From Paracoccus lutimaris (lineage in GTDB: Bacteria; Pseudomonadota; Alphaproteobacteria; Rhodobacterales; Rhodobacteraceae), in contig NZ_QPJL01000003.1 of the NCBI RefSeq assembly GCF_003337565.1, positions 213,082-277,081 of the forward strand: 64,000 nt of DNA. The letters run 5' to 3'. Made by a program: the position numbers and the translations under genes. Shown piece by piece: positions 45,714-54,266 of the stretch. Position 1 is the stretch's first letter. Each line of letters opens with the position of its first letter. The notes under the pieces were generated by a model. The model did no database searches, was not told the DNA's origin, and saw nothing but the letters and a program-made list of their open reading frames with translations.

Positions 45714-46717
45714 CCCGAGGCCGTCCACAACCGAAACCGCCGCCCGCCGGTGATCTCGCGCGCAAGGCCCATGTCGCGCAGCCGCGCCAAAAGCCGCTCG
45801 GCGGTGTCGCGGCTGATGCCGGTCTGGGTCTCCAGCATGGCGGCGCTCAACAGCGGATGCGCGGCCAGCTCGGCAATGACGCGGGCGGGATTGTCGCCCT
45901 TGATCCGCGCCGTCGCCTGCAAGGCACGCGCGCGCCAGCCGCCGATCCGCGCCAGTTCCTGCCGCGCCTCGCCGACGCCCTGGGTCACCGCCGCCAGATG
46001 CCGCCGCATCCGATCCGGGGCCGTGCCGCCATCGATCCAGACCCCGCGCCCATGCCGGCCCAAGGGCACAAAGCGCAGCGCCTCGCAGCCCGAGGCCATG
46101 TCGCGCGCGGTCCATGCGGCGGATTCGCTCAGCGCCTCGGGGGCCGAGATACCGCAAAGCCGCCACAGGCTGCGCATCGCCGGCGCCCGCGCCAGCGGCA
46201 GGATACCGGCCAGCGTCGCGGCCAGACCGCGGAACTCGGCCTCGGCGGCGTCGAAATCCTCGCCCGTGGGGCGCGCGGCCAAAGGCTCGGCCAGCCCGCC
46301 GATCTCGGTCCGGTAAAGGCCCAGAAAGCCGCGCAGGTCGCCCTGGTCCCCCTGCCCTTCCAGCCGCCGTAAGCCCCAGCGCGCGATCCGCATCGCCTCA
46401 AGATCGGCGCCCGCGCGCGCCTCCATCAGGTCGCGCCCGATCTCCTCGCGCCGCAAGGGCCGGCCCTGCGCCCAAAGCATCGCCTCGGTCTCGATCAGCG
46501 CCAGGCGCCGGGTGGCACCCGCCCGCGCCGCCTCGTCCAGCCCGGCCATGACCTCATCGAGCCGCCCCAGCGCCTGCGCGGCCATGGCCAGTTCCGGCGC
46601 AAGCGCCGCCTGCGCCGCGCGCCAGTCGGCGGCATCGAAAAGCGGCGGGAATGCGGGCGGGGCCGCTTCCTCCGGCATCAGATCCGCGTCCAGCGCATCA
46701 AGATCAGGATTCTTCAT
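45710..46717 (-). CDS. DUF1612 / helix-turn-helix protein
   Basis: 335 residues. It resembles a plasmid-associated alphaproteobacterial family with a DUF1612 region and a C-terminal helix-turn-helix. Visible parts: RRLALIETEAMLWAQGRPL near residue 70, RMRRHLAAVTQGV then GGWRARALQ near 240, and a C-terminal winged-helix-like HPLLSAAMLETQTGISRDTAERLLARL. The function of the family is not known; a DNA-binding role is inferred from the helix-turn-helix. It overlaps the end of the convergent amidase by 4 bp and lies next to the toxin-antitoxin and partition genes. Confidence 0.7.
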   Translation of the reverse strand: MKNPDLDALDADLMPEEAAPPAFPPLFDAADWRAAQAALAPELAMAAQALGRLDEVMAGLDEAARAGATRRLALIETEAMLWAQGRPLRREEIGRDLMEARAGADLEAMRIARWGLRRLEGQGDQGDLRGFLGLYRTEIGGLAEPLAARPTGEDFDAAEAEFRGLAATLAGILPLARAPAMRSLWRLCGISAPEALSESAAWTARDMASGCEALRFVPLGRHGRGVWIDGGTAPDRMRRHLAAVTQGVGEARQELARIGGWRARALQATARIKGDNPARVIAELAAHPLLSAAMLETQTGISRDTAERLLARLRDMGLAREITGGRRFRLWTASG

Positions 46718-46789
46718 ACCCGCAGAATAGCGCCAATTTGCGGATTACTGAAGACCCCACAGAATCCAGCCCGAGTCCGGCCCTGCGCC

Positions 46790-47197
46790 CTAGTCCGGGG
46801 CGATGATCTGCAGCTTGGGAAAGTAGGTCGCATAGCGCCCCCGGTCGCGGCTCAAGAGCCGGTATCCCCGGATCGCGGCATGGGCGCCGATATAGAAATC
46901 CGGCAAGGGCGAGCGCCTTTCACCCCCCCGCCGCCGATAGGCCAGATAGGCCTTGCCCGCCAGAAACGCGGCGGGCCATGGCAAGGGTTCGCGGTGAAAG
47001 ACATCCTCGGGCAGCAGCGCCTCCAGCGTCTCGACGCGGGCATGGGCGACCGACAGTTCGGCATAGATCAGCGGGTTGATGACCAGCCGCGCGCCCTGCC
47101 CCGCCCGCATCAAGGCCTCGGCGGACCAGTCGCCCCAGACCGGGTCGTTGGTCGCGACGTCGATCAGCACATTGGCATCGACCAGAACCGGGGTCAT
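46790..47197 (-). CDS. PIN-domain ribonuclease toxin (VapC-like)
   Basis: Toxin of 135 residues with the acidic PIN site: Asp7 in VLVDANVLID, Glu in LIYAELSVAH, Asp in LPDFYIGAHA and Asp in LLSRDRGRY. Such enzymes cut RNA, often tRNA. The gene overlaps its partner antitoxin by 4 bp (ATGA). Being beside parB, it may stabilise the replicon by post-segregational killing (inference). Confidence 0.85.
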   Translation of the reverse strand: MTPVLVDANVLIDVATNDPVWGDWSAEALMRAGQGARLVINPLIYAELSVAHARVETLEALLPEDVFHREPLPWPAAFLAGKAYLAYRRRGGERRSPLPDFYIGAHAAIRGYRLLSRDRGRYATYFPKLQIIAPD

Positions 47198-47433
47198 TCG
47201 CGGGTCAGCGCCATGATCTCGTCGGTGGAAAGCCCGGTATCGGCGCTGCCGCGCAGCCCGGCAATGGCCGCGCCAAGGCGCTGGTCGCGCTCGGCCACGC
47301 CGCCGCCCGCCGCGACGACCCGCACGACGCCATCATCGCCGATCAGGAATTCGACCTCGGTCCCCGGCTGGAAGCCCGCGAAATCGCGTACGTCCTGCGG
47401 GATGGTGACCTGGCCCTTGGTGGTGATGCGCAT
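47194..47433 (-). CDS. AbrB/MazE-type antitoxin
   Basis: Antitoxin of 79 residues. The N-terminal swapped-hairpin DNA-binding domain reads MRITTKGQVTIPQDVRDFAG, typical of SpoVT/AbrB (VapB-like) proteins, and the C-terminal 35 residues would wrap the PIN toxin. It precedes the toxin and overlaps it. Candidate autoregulatory dyad ACCTACGGTAATACCGGT lies just upstream (around 47453-47470). Confidence 0.85.
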   Translation of the reverse strand: MRITTKGQVTIPQDVRDFAGFQPGTEVEFLIGDDGVVRVVAAGGGVAERDQRLGAAIAGLRGSADTGLSTDEIMALTRE

Positions 47434-47492
47434 GGCGATTCCTTTCAGTAATACCTACGGTAATACCGGTGCACAAACTGGTCAAGCCCGAC

Positions 47493-47508
47493 CTTCCCTG
47501 CGGGGAAG
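47493..47508. repeat. Candidate parS site 1
   Basis: CTTCCCTGCGGGGAAG, one mismatch from the palindrome CTTCCCCGNGGGGAAG. Non-coding, 14 bp downstream of the parB stop. Confidence 0.6.
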
Positions 47509-47521
47509 ATCAGGCCCGATC

Positions 47522-48631
47522 TCAGTCCAGACTTTCCAGCATTGTCCGCACGGCGGCCTCCAGCCGGCGGCGATCGATGGCGGTGAAATCGCGCGGCAGG
47601 CGGATCTCCAGCCGGCCATTGGCGGCGGTGCATTTGGCGCTGCCCTGCGGCTGCTGGATCTGGAACGTGGTGCGCGCCTTGGCGGCGGGCTGCGCTGGCA
47701 CGGTCCCCCGCGCGGCGGGCGGCACAGCGTCGGCATCGCCGCCCTGCCCCGCATAGCGGCGCAGGATGTCCAGCTCATCCTTGACGGCGCGCGTGTCCCA
47801 ATCCTTCAGCTCGGCACGGATTGCCGCCGCCGTGCCCGGCACCTCATCCAGCCGCTGCACCAGTGCCAGACCCAGCGCGCGCGGGATCTCATTCAGATAG
47901 ATCAGCGACTCGCCCAGGGCCTCGACCAGCGGGATGAAGTTGCGGATATAGCTGCGCTTCTGATAGCCGGCCGACTTGAACAGGATCGCCACCGCCTTTT
48001 CCGGGTCGTGCTCCTCGGTCAGCGGGTCCATGGCGTAATGCAGCGCAAGCTGCGCCATCTCGGCGAACGAGATGTCCTTGCGCACCATGTTTTCATCGAC
48101 CATGCGCCGGTAAAGCCGATCCAGCTCATCCCCGCGCGCGGCGATCCCGGCCGGGATCCGGCCCCAGCTTTCCGCGTCTCCGGTTTCCTCCAGCAGCTGG
48201 CGATAGGCCGAGAGCCGGCGCCAACCCTGGATCAGCTCATAGCGGCCCTCACCGGCCGGCTCGACCCGGATCGGGTTCGACAAGCCGATCTCGCGGATCG
48301 AGGCGACCAGCTCGGCCAGTTCGAAATCCGGCCCGGGCTTGCGATCACGGATCAGCTTGCGGGTGTCGATGGCGTCCAGCGGGATCAGGTCGGTGATCAG
48401 CCCGGCGCGCTTCAGCCGCACATGTTCCTGCGCAAGCGCGTCGTTTTCGGCCCGGATCTCGGCCTCAAGCCGGGCGCGGTCGCGGCTGGATTCTGCCGTC
48501 TCGGCAATGGCCGTGGCCATCGGGCCGCGCCGGGTTTCGGCCTCATCCTTCCCCGCAGGGAAGATTTCCGGGACCTCGGGCGCGACCTCATCCGGCATCT
48601 CGATTTCGAACATGCGGCGCTTGCGGCTCAT
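47522..48631 (-). CDS. parB: ParB-family partition protein
   Basis: Centromere-binding and CTP-switch-type partition protein, 369 residues. The ParB N-terminal domain covers about 75-165 (IPLDAIDTRKL, NPIRVEPAGEGRYELIQGWRRLSAYRQL). A helix-turn-helix region follows (ENMVRKDISFAEMAQLALHY, FKSAGYQKRSYIRNFIPL). The N-terminal 70 residues are charged, and the last 60 may dimerise. It overlaps the parA stop by 4 bp. Four copies of a 16-bp palindrome lie in and around parA/parB, one inside this gene, and are the likely binding sites. Confidence 0.9.
   Translation of the reverse strand: MSRKRRMFEIEMPDEVAPEVPEIFPAGKDEAETRRGPMATAIAETAESSRDRARLEAEIRAENDALAQEHVRLKRAGLITDLIPLDAIDTRKLIRDRKPGPDFELAELVASIREIGLSNPIRVEPAGEGRYELIQGWRRLSAYRQLLEETGDAESWGRIPAGIAARGDELDRLYRRMVDENMVRKDISFAEMAQLALHYAMDPLTEEHDPEKAVAILFKSAGYQKRSYIRNFIPLVEALGESLIYLNEIPRALGLALVQRLDEVPGTAAAIRAELKDWDTRAVKDELDILRRYAGQGGDADAVPPAARGTVPAQPAAKARTTFQIQQPQGSAKCTAANGRLEIRLPRDFTAIDRRRLEAAVRTMLESLD
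48548..48563. repeat. Candidate parS site 2 (inside parB)
   Basis: CTTCCCCGCAGGGAAG, one mismatch from the palindrome. It encodes part of the N-terminal charged region of ParB, which tolerates sequence constraint. Confidence 0.6.
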
Positions 48632-49932
48632 GCCTCATCCTCCAGCTTGTCCCACGCGGCGATGACATGGGATCGGAATTCCTCATAGGCCTGATCGAAT
48701 GTTGCGCGCGCCCGTCGCCAGGTCCCGCGCGTCATCTCGCGATAGTCGATCTCATAGATCGAGGACAGGAACCGGCCCGATTGCTCGACCGCGCGAGTCA
48801 GCTCGATCGGGTGCTCGGCCATGCGCTCGCCGAAGACCTGCTTGAAGGCGCCCATCATCGCCTGATGCAGCTCGTTCGAGGGCTCATAACGGGTCATCAG
48901 AAAGCGGATATCGGCGAAGGCCTTGGGTAGGCGGATCTTCCCCGTGGGGAAGTTTTCAAAGCCATGCGACAGGTCCTCCAGCGCCTCGGAGAGCTGGCCG
49001 ATGAAGCTGGTGGTCGAATCGTATTCCCAATAGCCGGGACCCGACGGGATATAGAGCATGTCGGCGGCAAAGACCGCGTTCATCGACTGGTAACCGATGG
49101 CCGGCGGGCAATCGAACAGGATCAGGTCATAGGCATCGTCGGCAAGACTGTCGAGAAAGCGCGACACCGCCCCGAAAAAGGTCCATTCCGGGTTCAGGTG
49201 CCGGTACTGGGCGCTGGCGAATTCGACAAAGGCGGCATTGGCGCAGCTCGGCACGATGTCGATGGTGGGCCAGGCGGTCGGCTTGATGAAATCGCCGGGC
49301 CGCAGCGTCGACAGACCCATGTCGCGGATCGAGGCCGGCAGCTTGCGCTGGGGCAGGGCGGTCCCACTTTCGGCGCCCTTGGCGGCGGCGTTCATGCGGT
49401 CGGTCTCGCGCTCAAGGTCGCGGGCCATGATGCCCCAGACGGTGTGATCCTCGCCGACATCGGTCAGGCCCATGGAATGGCTCAGCGTCGCCTGCGGGTC
49501 GAAATCGACGACCAGCACCCGATAGCCGTCCAGCGCCGCGGCATGGGCGAAATGCAAGGCCACCGTGGACTTGCCGGCACCGCCCTTGAAATTGGCGATG
49601 GCAGCGCGAAAGGCGCGCTTGCCCTCGGGGCGGGGGGGCATCAGCGTCTTGCGGTTGATGCGCACGCGGCGGCGCAGTTCGTTCACCTCTTCAAGGCTGA
49701 ACCAGCGCTGGCGGCCGTCCTCCTCGACTTCCCCGAGGGGAAGGTTCGGCTCGGCCGCAAGCTTGCCGCGAAAGGTGGACTGGTTGATGCGGAAGATCAG
49801 CTCGGCCACCTCCCAGCTGGAAAAGCGCCGCAGGGTCTTTTCATTGGCGGGGCTGAAGGTCTGCCGCCGGATCCAGCCCTGCATCTTCAAGGACTGCGCC
49901 TGCAGCCGCGCGAGGTCTTCATGAGTATACAT
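48628..49932 (-). CDS. parA: ParA-family partition ATPase
   Basis: Walker-type ATPase that moves plasmid copies along the nucleoid, 434 residues. An N-terminal DNA-binding extension of about 110 residues (FSSWEVAELIFRINQSTFRG, type Ia feature) precedes the deviant Walker A FKGGAGKSTVALHFA (about 114-128). Walker A' DFDPQATLSHSMG and Walker B LILFDCPPAIGYQ follow. The extension suggests that it also represses its own promoter. It is divergent from the replicase gene. Two candidate parS palindromes are inside the coding sequence. Confidence 0.92.
   Translation of the reverse strand: MYTHEDLARLQAQSLKMQGWIRRQTFSPANEKTLRRFSSWEVAELIFRINQSTFRGKLAAEPNLPLGEVEEDGRQRWFSLEEVNELRRRVRINRKTLMPPRPEGKRAFRAAIANFKGGAGKSTVALHFAHAAALDGYRVLVVDFDPQATLSHSMGLTDVGEDHTVWGIMARDLERETDRMNAAAKGAESGTALPQRKLPASIRDMGLSTLRPGDFIKPTAWPTIDIVPSCANAAFVEFASAQYRHLNPEWTFFGAVSRFLDSLADDAYDLILFDCPPAIGYQSMNAVFAADMLYIPSGPGYWEYDSTTSFIGQLSEALEDLSHGFENFPTGKIRLPKAFADIRFLMTRYEPSNELHQAMMGAFKQVFGERMAEHPIELTRAVEQSGRFLSSIYEIDYREMTRGTWRRARATFDQAYEEFRSHVIAAWDKLEDEA
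48937..48952. repeat. Candidate parS site 3 (inside parA)
   Basis: CTTCCCCGTGGGGAAG, a perfect palindrome around the central pair, in the parA coding sequence. Confidence 0.65.
49728..49743. repeat. Candidate parS site 4 (inside parA)
   Basis: CTTCCCCGAGGGGAAG, a perfect palindrome around the central pair, in the 5' part of parA. Confidence 0.65.
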
Positions 49933-50430
49933 GTCTTGCCTGTATCAGTTAGGACGCTGATTATTGTCTGATCCGCTTTTACGCCGGATTTGCGTTCTTG
50001 GCAAAAGGCGTTTTCACTTGTTCATGGAAAAGCGTGAAAAGGCTGGATATTCCGGGAAAAGCTGCGAATCGCCCAAGGCAGATGCAGCGCTGCTCGGCCC
50101 CGGACCCGGCGCGGAAAAGGGGGACGCCCTGACGCGACCAAGGGTCCGAATGGGGGACAAAACCGGGCGATAGGGTGACGTTCTGAATGTCCCCCTATAC
50201 CATTGATACCGATTTTTCTTTTGATTTTGAGAGGTTCCCGGGGCAAGCCGGTAAAACTCTTGACAGAATCGGAAATCAGGACGCAAATACGGATCAGATG
50301 GCGAAAAGCGTTGTGAGACGCGGAAAACAGGGCGGCGAAAGATCGCTCCGGCCATTCCGGCGACCCGTCGCAGAACGGGCTCCGGCGAGCAGGTAATCGG
50401 GAACCCGAAGCTTTCGGGGCAGGAGCAGTG
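49933..50430. other. Intergenic region parA / replicase, candidate replication origin
   Basis: 498 bp without a supported gene. It holds GGGGGAC at 50118-50124 and again at 50152-50158, with GGGGGACA (50152-50159) inverted as TGTCCCCC (50188-50195). An AT-rich stretch (50196-50232) follows, as expected at an unwinding element. A candidate promoter for the replicase is TTGACA (50260-50265) with CAAATA 18 nt on. No classical long iterons were seen. Confidence 0.5.
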
Positions 50431-51123
50431 ATGCAGGTGATCCGGGCCGTCGGTCGTGAGGCCGCGGCAAAGAAATATGACCTCCTTTCGGCGATGATGG
50501 CCCATGGGCTGGCCGCCGACAAGCACCGCCAGCGGCTTGTCCTGCGGCTGATGGCGCTGATCACCAGCCGCTATAACTGGCAGCGCGACGAGCTGACCGT
50601 GGGCCAGCGCGAGATTGCCCGGCTGTGGTGCGTCGACGAACGCACCGTCAAGCGCGAAATGGCCAAGCTGCGGGTGCTGGGCTGGATCGAGATCAAGCAG
50701 CAGGGCGCGCGGGGCCGCGTCTCGGTTCTGGGGCTGAACCTGGAACGCATCCTGCTGGATACGCGGCCGGAATGGGCCAATATCGGCCCGGATTTCGTCG
50801 AAAGGGTAGGGGGGGCGTCGCAGCGTGTCGAGGCCGCGCCCGAACCCAGCAATGTGGTGCCATTGCGCCGGGGTGCCGGGGTGGCGCCGGCCGAGGGGCT
50901 TTGGGGTGCGGCGCAGACACGGCTTGCCGCCGAGGACCGGGCGCTGTTTGACGCATGGTTCGCGGGGCTGGCCGATGGCGGGATTGCGGGCGATTGCCTG
51001 ACGCTGGTCGCACCGACGCGCTTTCACGCCAATTACATCCAGACCCACCTGATCGAGCGGCTGCGCATGGCGGTCGCGCGTTCGGATGCGGGCGTCCGGC
51101 AGGTGCGGCTGAGCACACCCTGA
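50431..51123 (+). CDS. Plasmid replication initiator, DnaA-like type
   Basis: 230 residues from the ATG at 50431 (AGGAG upstream; a GTG lies 3 nt earlier). The N-terminal part is a winged helix-turn-helix (VGQREIARLWCVDERTVKREMAKLRVLGWIE). After a variable linker, the last ~80 residues resemble domain I of DnaA (LWGAAQTRLAAEDRALFDAWF, LTLVAPTRFHANYIQTHL). This architecture is that of the DnaA-like replicases of Rhodobacterales plasmids. It is divergent from parA, with the presumed origin between. No AAA+ domain is present, so it is not DnaA itself. Confidence 0.82.
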   Translation: MQVIRAVGREAAAKKYDLLSAMMAHGLAADKHRQRLVLRLMALITSRYNWQRDELTVGQREIARLWCVDERTVKREMAKLRVLGWIEIKQQGARGRVSVLGLNLERILLDTRPEWANIGPDFVERVGGASQRVEAAPEPSNVVPLRRGAGVAPAEGLWGAAQTRLAAEDRALFDAWFAGLADGGIAGDCLTLVAPTRFHANYIQTHLIERLRMAVARSDAGVRQVRLSTP

Positions 51124-51127
51124 GGGG

Positions 51128-52547
51128 CTAGCGCAGCATCAGCCTCAGGATCCGGTCCGCCATCCGACCAAAGGGCGCGCGCAAGAGGTTCGCGCCGCTC
51201 CAGCGGCCCTGGGTGAAGATGCCCTTGGCATGGCTCATGGCACGGAAGCCCTCGATACCGTGATAGGCGCCCATGCCACTGGGACCGACGCCGCCAAAGG
51301 GCAGATCGTCCTGGGCGTAATGCATCAATGTGCTGTTGATGCCGACATTGCCCGAGGTGGTGCGGGCCAGCACCTTGGCGCGGGCCGCGTCATCGGGGCC
51401 GAAATAGTAAAGCGCCAGCGGCCGGGGACGGGCATTCACATAGGCGATGACCTGATCGATGTCGCGATAGGTCAGCACGGGCAGAATCGGGCCAAAGATT
51501 TCCTGCGTCATCACCGCCATGTCGTCGCCCGGGTCCAGAACCAGAAGTGGAGCCAGAGTATGGGGACGGGTCGAAGCCGCCAAGGGGGGCGCGGCCCACG
51601 GGGGTGACGCGGGCGCCCTTGGCGCGGGCATCCTCGGCCAGAGCGGTCAGCCGTGCGTGATGGCGGGGGTTGATGATCGAGGAATAATCAGCGCTGGCCG
51701 GGCCTTGCGGATATAGCGCCGTGACCGCGCGGTCATAGGCGGCGGCGAAGGCGTCGCGGTCATCCTCGTGCAGCAGCACGTAATCGGGGGCGATGCAGGT
51801 CTGGCCGGCATTGGTCAGCTTGCCAAAGGCGATGCTGGCCGCCGTGCGGTCATCGACATGGCCCGGCGCGATGATGGTCGGGGATTTGCCGCCCAGCTCC
51901 AGCGTGACCGGGACCAGATTGTCGCTGGCGGCGCGCATCACGGCGCGGCCGACCTGGGTGCTGCCGGTGAACAGCAGATGGTCAAAGGGCAGGGCGGTGA
52001 AAGCGGCGCCTGTCGCCGCGTCGCCCTGGATCACCGCCACCTGTTCGGGCGGAAAGATCTGTGCCAGCAGCTCGGCCAGCAGGGCGCTGGTCTGCGGGGT
52101 GAATTCCGAGGGCTTGATCATCGCCCGGTTGCCGGCGGCAAGCGCGGTCGCCAGCGGCATCAGGGCCAGCGCCAGCGGATAGTTCCACGGCGCGACAATG
52201 CCGATGACACCCAGCGGCTGGTATTCGATCCGGGCGCTGCCGGGCCAGAAGGTCGCCGCGACATGGCGCCGCGTCGCCTGCATAAAGCGGGGCAGGCGGC
52301 GGTGCAGATAGTCGATGCCCTGCACCGGGGAGAGGATCTCGGCCATGGCGGTTTCATGCCGCGAACGATGGCCGAAATCGGCGCTGATGGCGGCCTCGAT
52401 CCGGGGGCGGGCGGCGATGATAGCCTTGCGCAGCTTTTTCAGGTCGGCGCGGCGCTGGTCCAGAGAGGGCGCGCCGTCACGCAGGAATGCCGCGCGCTGG
52501 CGGTCAAGGATAAGGGCGGGATCGGTCTGGGGCAGGGGGGCATTCAT
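51128..52547 (-). pseudogene. Coniferyl-aldehyde-type dehydrogenase, frameshifted
   Basis: NAD(P)-dependent aldehyde dehydrogenase gene in two overlapping frames. The N-terminal frame starts at 52547 and has APWNYPLALALMP, LELGGKSPTII and the catalytic Cys in AGQTCIAPDYVLL. It loses homology near 51555-51595; the C-terminal frame then carries MTQEIFGPILPVLTYRD and LPFGGVGPSGMGAYHG. Joined, they give about 470 residues, the normal size for the CalB-like group. A run of six G at 51584-51589 is a candidate for the indel. It could be a real pseudogene or a sequence error. A TetR regulator is divergent. Confidence 0.85.
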
Positions 52548-52558
52548 GGCGTGGCACC

Positions 52559-52633
52559 TATGTTTCCACTGTCAACTTCTGCATCTTGACTTAGGTGGAA
52601 AAGTAAGCGATGTCAACATATGTTTCCACTGTC
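52559..52633. promoter_or_regulatory. Repeats between aldehyde dehydrogenase and tetR
   Basis: TATGTTTCCACTGTC occurs exactly at 52559-52573 and 52619-52633, and GTGGAAA (52595-52601) is the inverse of its TTTCCAC core. These three boxes fill the divergent promoter region and are likely TetR operators. Confidence 0.55.
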
Positions 52634-52646
52634 CACATGAGCGCCC

Positions 52647-53273
52647 ATGACCAGCCCGGACGACCGCCCCTATCACCATGGCGATTTGCGCCGGGTGATC
52701 ATCGATACCGCGATAGCCATGCTGGACGAGCCGGCCGGCCCGCAATTCACCCTGCGCGAGGTCGCCCGCCGCGCCGGGGTCAGCCATGCCGCGCCCTACA
52801 AGCATTTCCCCGACAAGGCGGCGCTGCTGACCGAGATCGCGCTGATCGGCTTTGAGCGCCTGCGCGAGGCGCTGGCGGCGGGCAGCGCGGGCGCGCCGCC
52901 GGGTGCGGTCCCGGCGCTGGTCGGGATGGCGCGGGCCTATCTGGAATTCGGGGCAAGCAACCCGGCGCTGTACCGGCTGATGTTCGGGGCTGGGATGGAT
53001 CGCAGCCTGCACCTGTCCGGCCGCGCCATGGGGGCGTTCGACGAGGTGATCGGGCTCTTGGAACGCGGTCAGGCCGAGGGCGTGATCCGGCCGCGTCCGG
53101 TGCGCGGTCAGGCGGCGGCCTGCTGGGCGCAGATGCATGGGCTGACGCTTCTGGCGCTGGACGGGCTGCTGCTGCCCGAAAAGGTCGGCGACGGCGCGGT
53201 GGATGCGGCGCTGTCGGTGCTGCTGGAGGGGCTGGCGGTCGATCCGGCGCGATGGGTACAGGGGCACGGCTAG
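52647..53273 (+). CDS. TetR-family regulator
   Basis: Transcription regulator of 208 residues. The N-terminal helix-turn-helix is FTLREVARRAGVSHAAPYKHFPDKAALL (about 35-65), followed by a helical ligand domain with a TetR_C-like LYRLMFGAGMDRS region. It is divergent from the aldehyde dehydrogenase gene across repeated TTTCCAC boxes, so it probably represses that gene in response to an aldehyde or aromatic ligand (inference). With its target frameshifted, the regulator may now be without function. Confidence 0.88.
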   Translation: MTSPDDRPYHHGDLRRVIIDTAIAMLDEPAGPQFTLREVARRAGVSHAAPYKHFPDKAALLTEIALIGFERLREALAAGSAGAPPGAVPALVGMARAYLEFGASNPALYRLMFGAGMDRSLHLSGRAMGAFDEVIGLLERGQAEGVIRPRPVRGQAAACWAQMHGLTLLALDGLLLPEKVGDGAVDAALSVLLEGLAVDPARWVQGHG

Positions 53274-53293
53274 GCCGGAAGGCGGTTCCGGCC
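53273..53293. terminator. Hairpin between tetR and hchA (convergent)
   Basis: GGCCGGAA (53273-53280) and TTCCGGCC (53286-53293) form a perfect 8-bp stem with a 5-nt loop between converging genes. No T-run, so strength is uncertain. Confidence 0.5.
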
Positions 53294-53311
53294 CAGCCCG
53301 CCCCTGCGGGG

Positions 53312-54175
53312 TCAGCCGTGATCGGCCAGCAACGCCTCGGCCGCGAGACGCCCCAATGCGTTCGAGGCCAGCGGGCTGTCCCCGGTCAGCAGCTTGCGGT
53401 CGCGATGGACCTGGCCGGTGATGCCGGTATTCAGGACCTTGATCCCCAGCTTTTCCAGCGACTCGGCCAGAAGCCAGCGCAGATGGCCGGGAATGTAGCC
53501 GATATCGACATTCGCGCCCTCGTCCAGCGCATCGGGGAAGACGCAGATCGAATAGCCCTTGTAGGGATAGTCGGCCGGATCCTCATCCACCGCCAGCGCC
53601 AAAAGGCCGGCCGGGCCGTGGCAAAGCGTGATCACATAGCGGTCGTTATCAATCGCCCAGTTCAGCGCCTGTTTCAGGTCCGGCGCGAAGGGCAGCCCGT
53701 TCAGCGCGCCATGCCCGCCCGGCACCAGCACGCCGACGTAATCGTCCAAGGCTCCGGCCAGCACATCGGCCAGTTTCTTCGGCTGTTTGAACTTGGGCAG
53801 GTAGCGGGCATAGAAGGCCTTGACCGCCTCGTCCTGCGAGGGCATCGCCCACATCTCGAACTTGACCGGGTTGCCCGAAAGCGTCGTCACCTCGATCTCG
53901 AAGCCGGCCGCATCCAGATGCATCATCGGCAGCATCGTCTCGACCGGGTGGTTGCCGCTGGAGAACATGGTGCCGTTCTTCATCAGCACATAGCGTTCGT
54001 CGGTGGCGACCATCAGGATCTTCTTGCCGCCCCGGTGCGGGGCCGGATAGTCGGCGCCGTCGAAATCGGTCCTGGGCGGAATGTATTGCGACAGCGAATA
54101 GGGCGAGGGGAACCAGGCGTTCTGTTCGGCCGGGTCGGCGACGGGACTTCTGCTGAGTTCGTCAGATTTGCTCAT
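53312..54175 (-). CDS. hchA: HchA/Hsp31-like glyoxalase III, DJ-1/PfpI family
   Basis: Holding chaperone and glutathione-independent glyoxalase (methylglyoxal to lactate), also described as a protein deglycase. The 287 residues match E. coli HchA (283). The catalytic Cys is in [14 protein letters not shown] (about residue 184) and [11 protein letters not shown] contributes the oxyanion/Glu-His region. The HchA-specific N-terminal lid ([20 protein letters not shown]) is present. It is a stand-alone gene, likely stress-related. Confidence 0.9.
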   Translation of the reverse strand: MSKSDELSRSPVADPAEQNAWFPSPYSLSQYIPPRTDFDGADYPAPHRGGKKILMVATDERYVLMKNGTMFSSGNHPVETMLPMMHLDAAGFEIEVTTLSGNPVKFEMWAMPSQDEAVKAFYARYLPKFKQPKKLADVLAGALDDYVGVLVPGGHGALNGLPFAPDLKQALNWAIDNDRYVITLCHGPAGLLALAVDEDPADYPYKGYSICVFPDALDEGANVDIGYIPGHLRWLLAESLEKLGIKVLNTGITGQVHRDRKLLTGDSPLASNALGRLAAEALLADHG

Positions 54176-54266
54176 TTTTCCTGCGCTTTCTGGACATGAA
54201 TCACGGGAGGGAAATCAGCTTAGGCGCGCCGGCGCGGCAGGGCAACGGGGCGCGGGCCGTCGGGCG

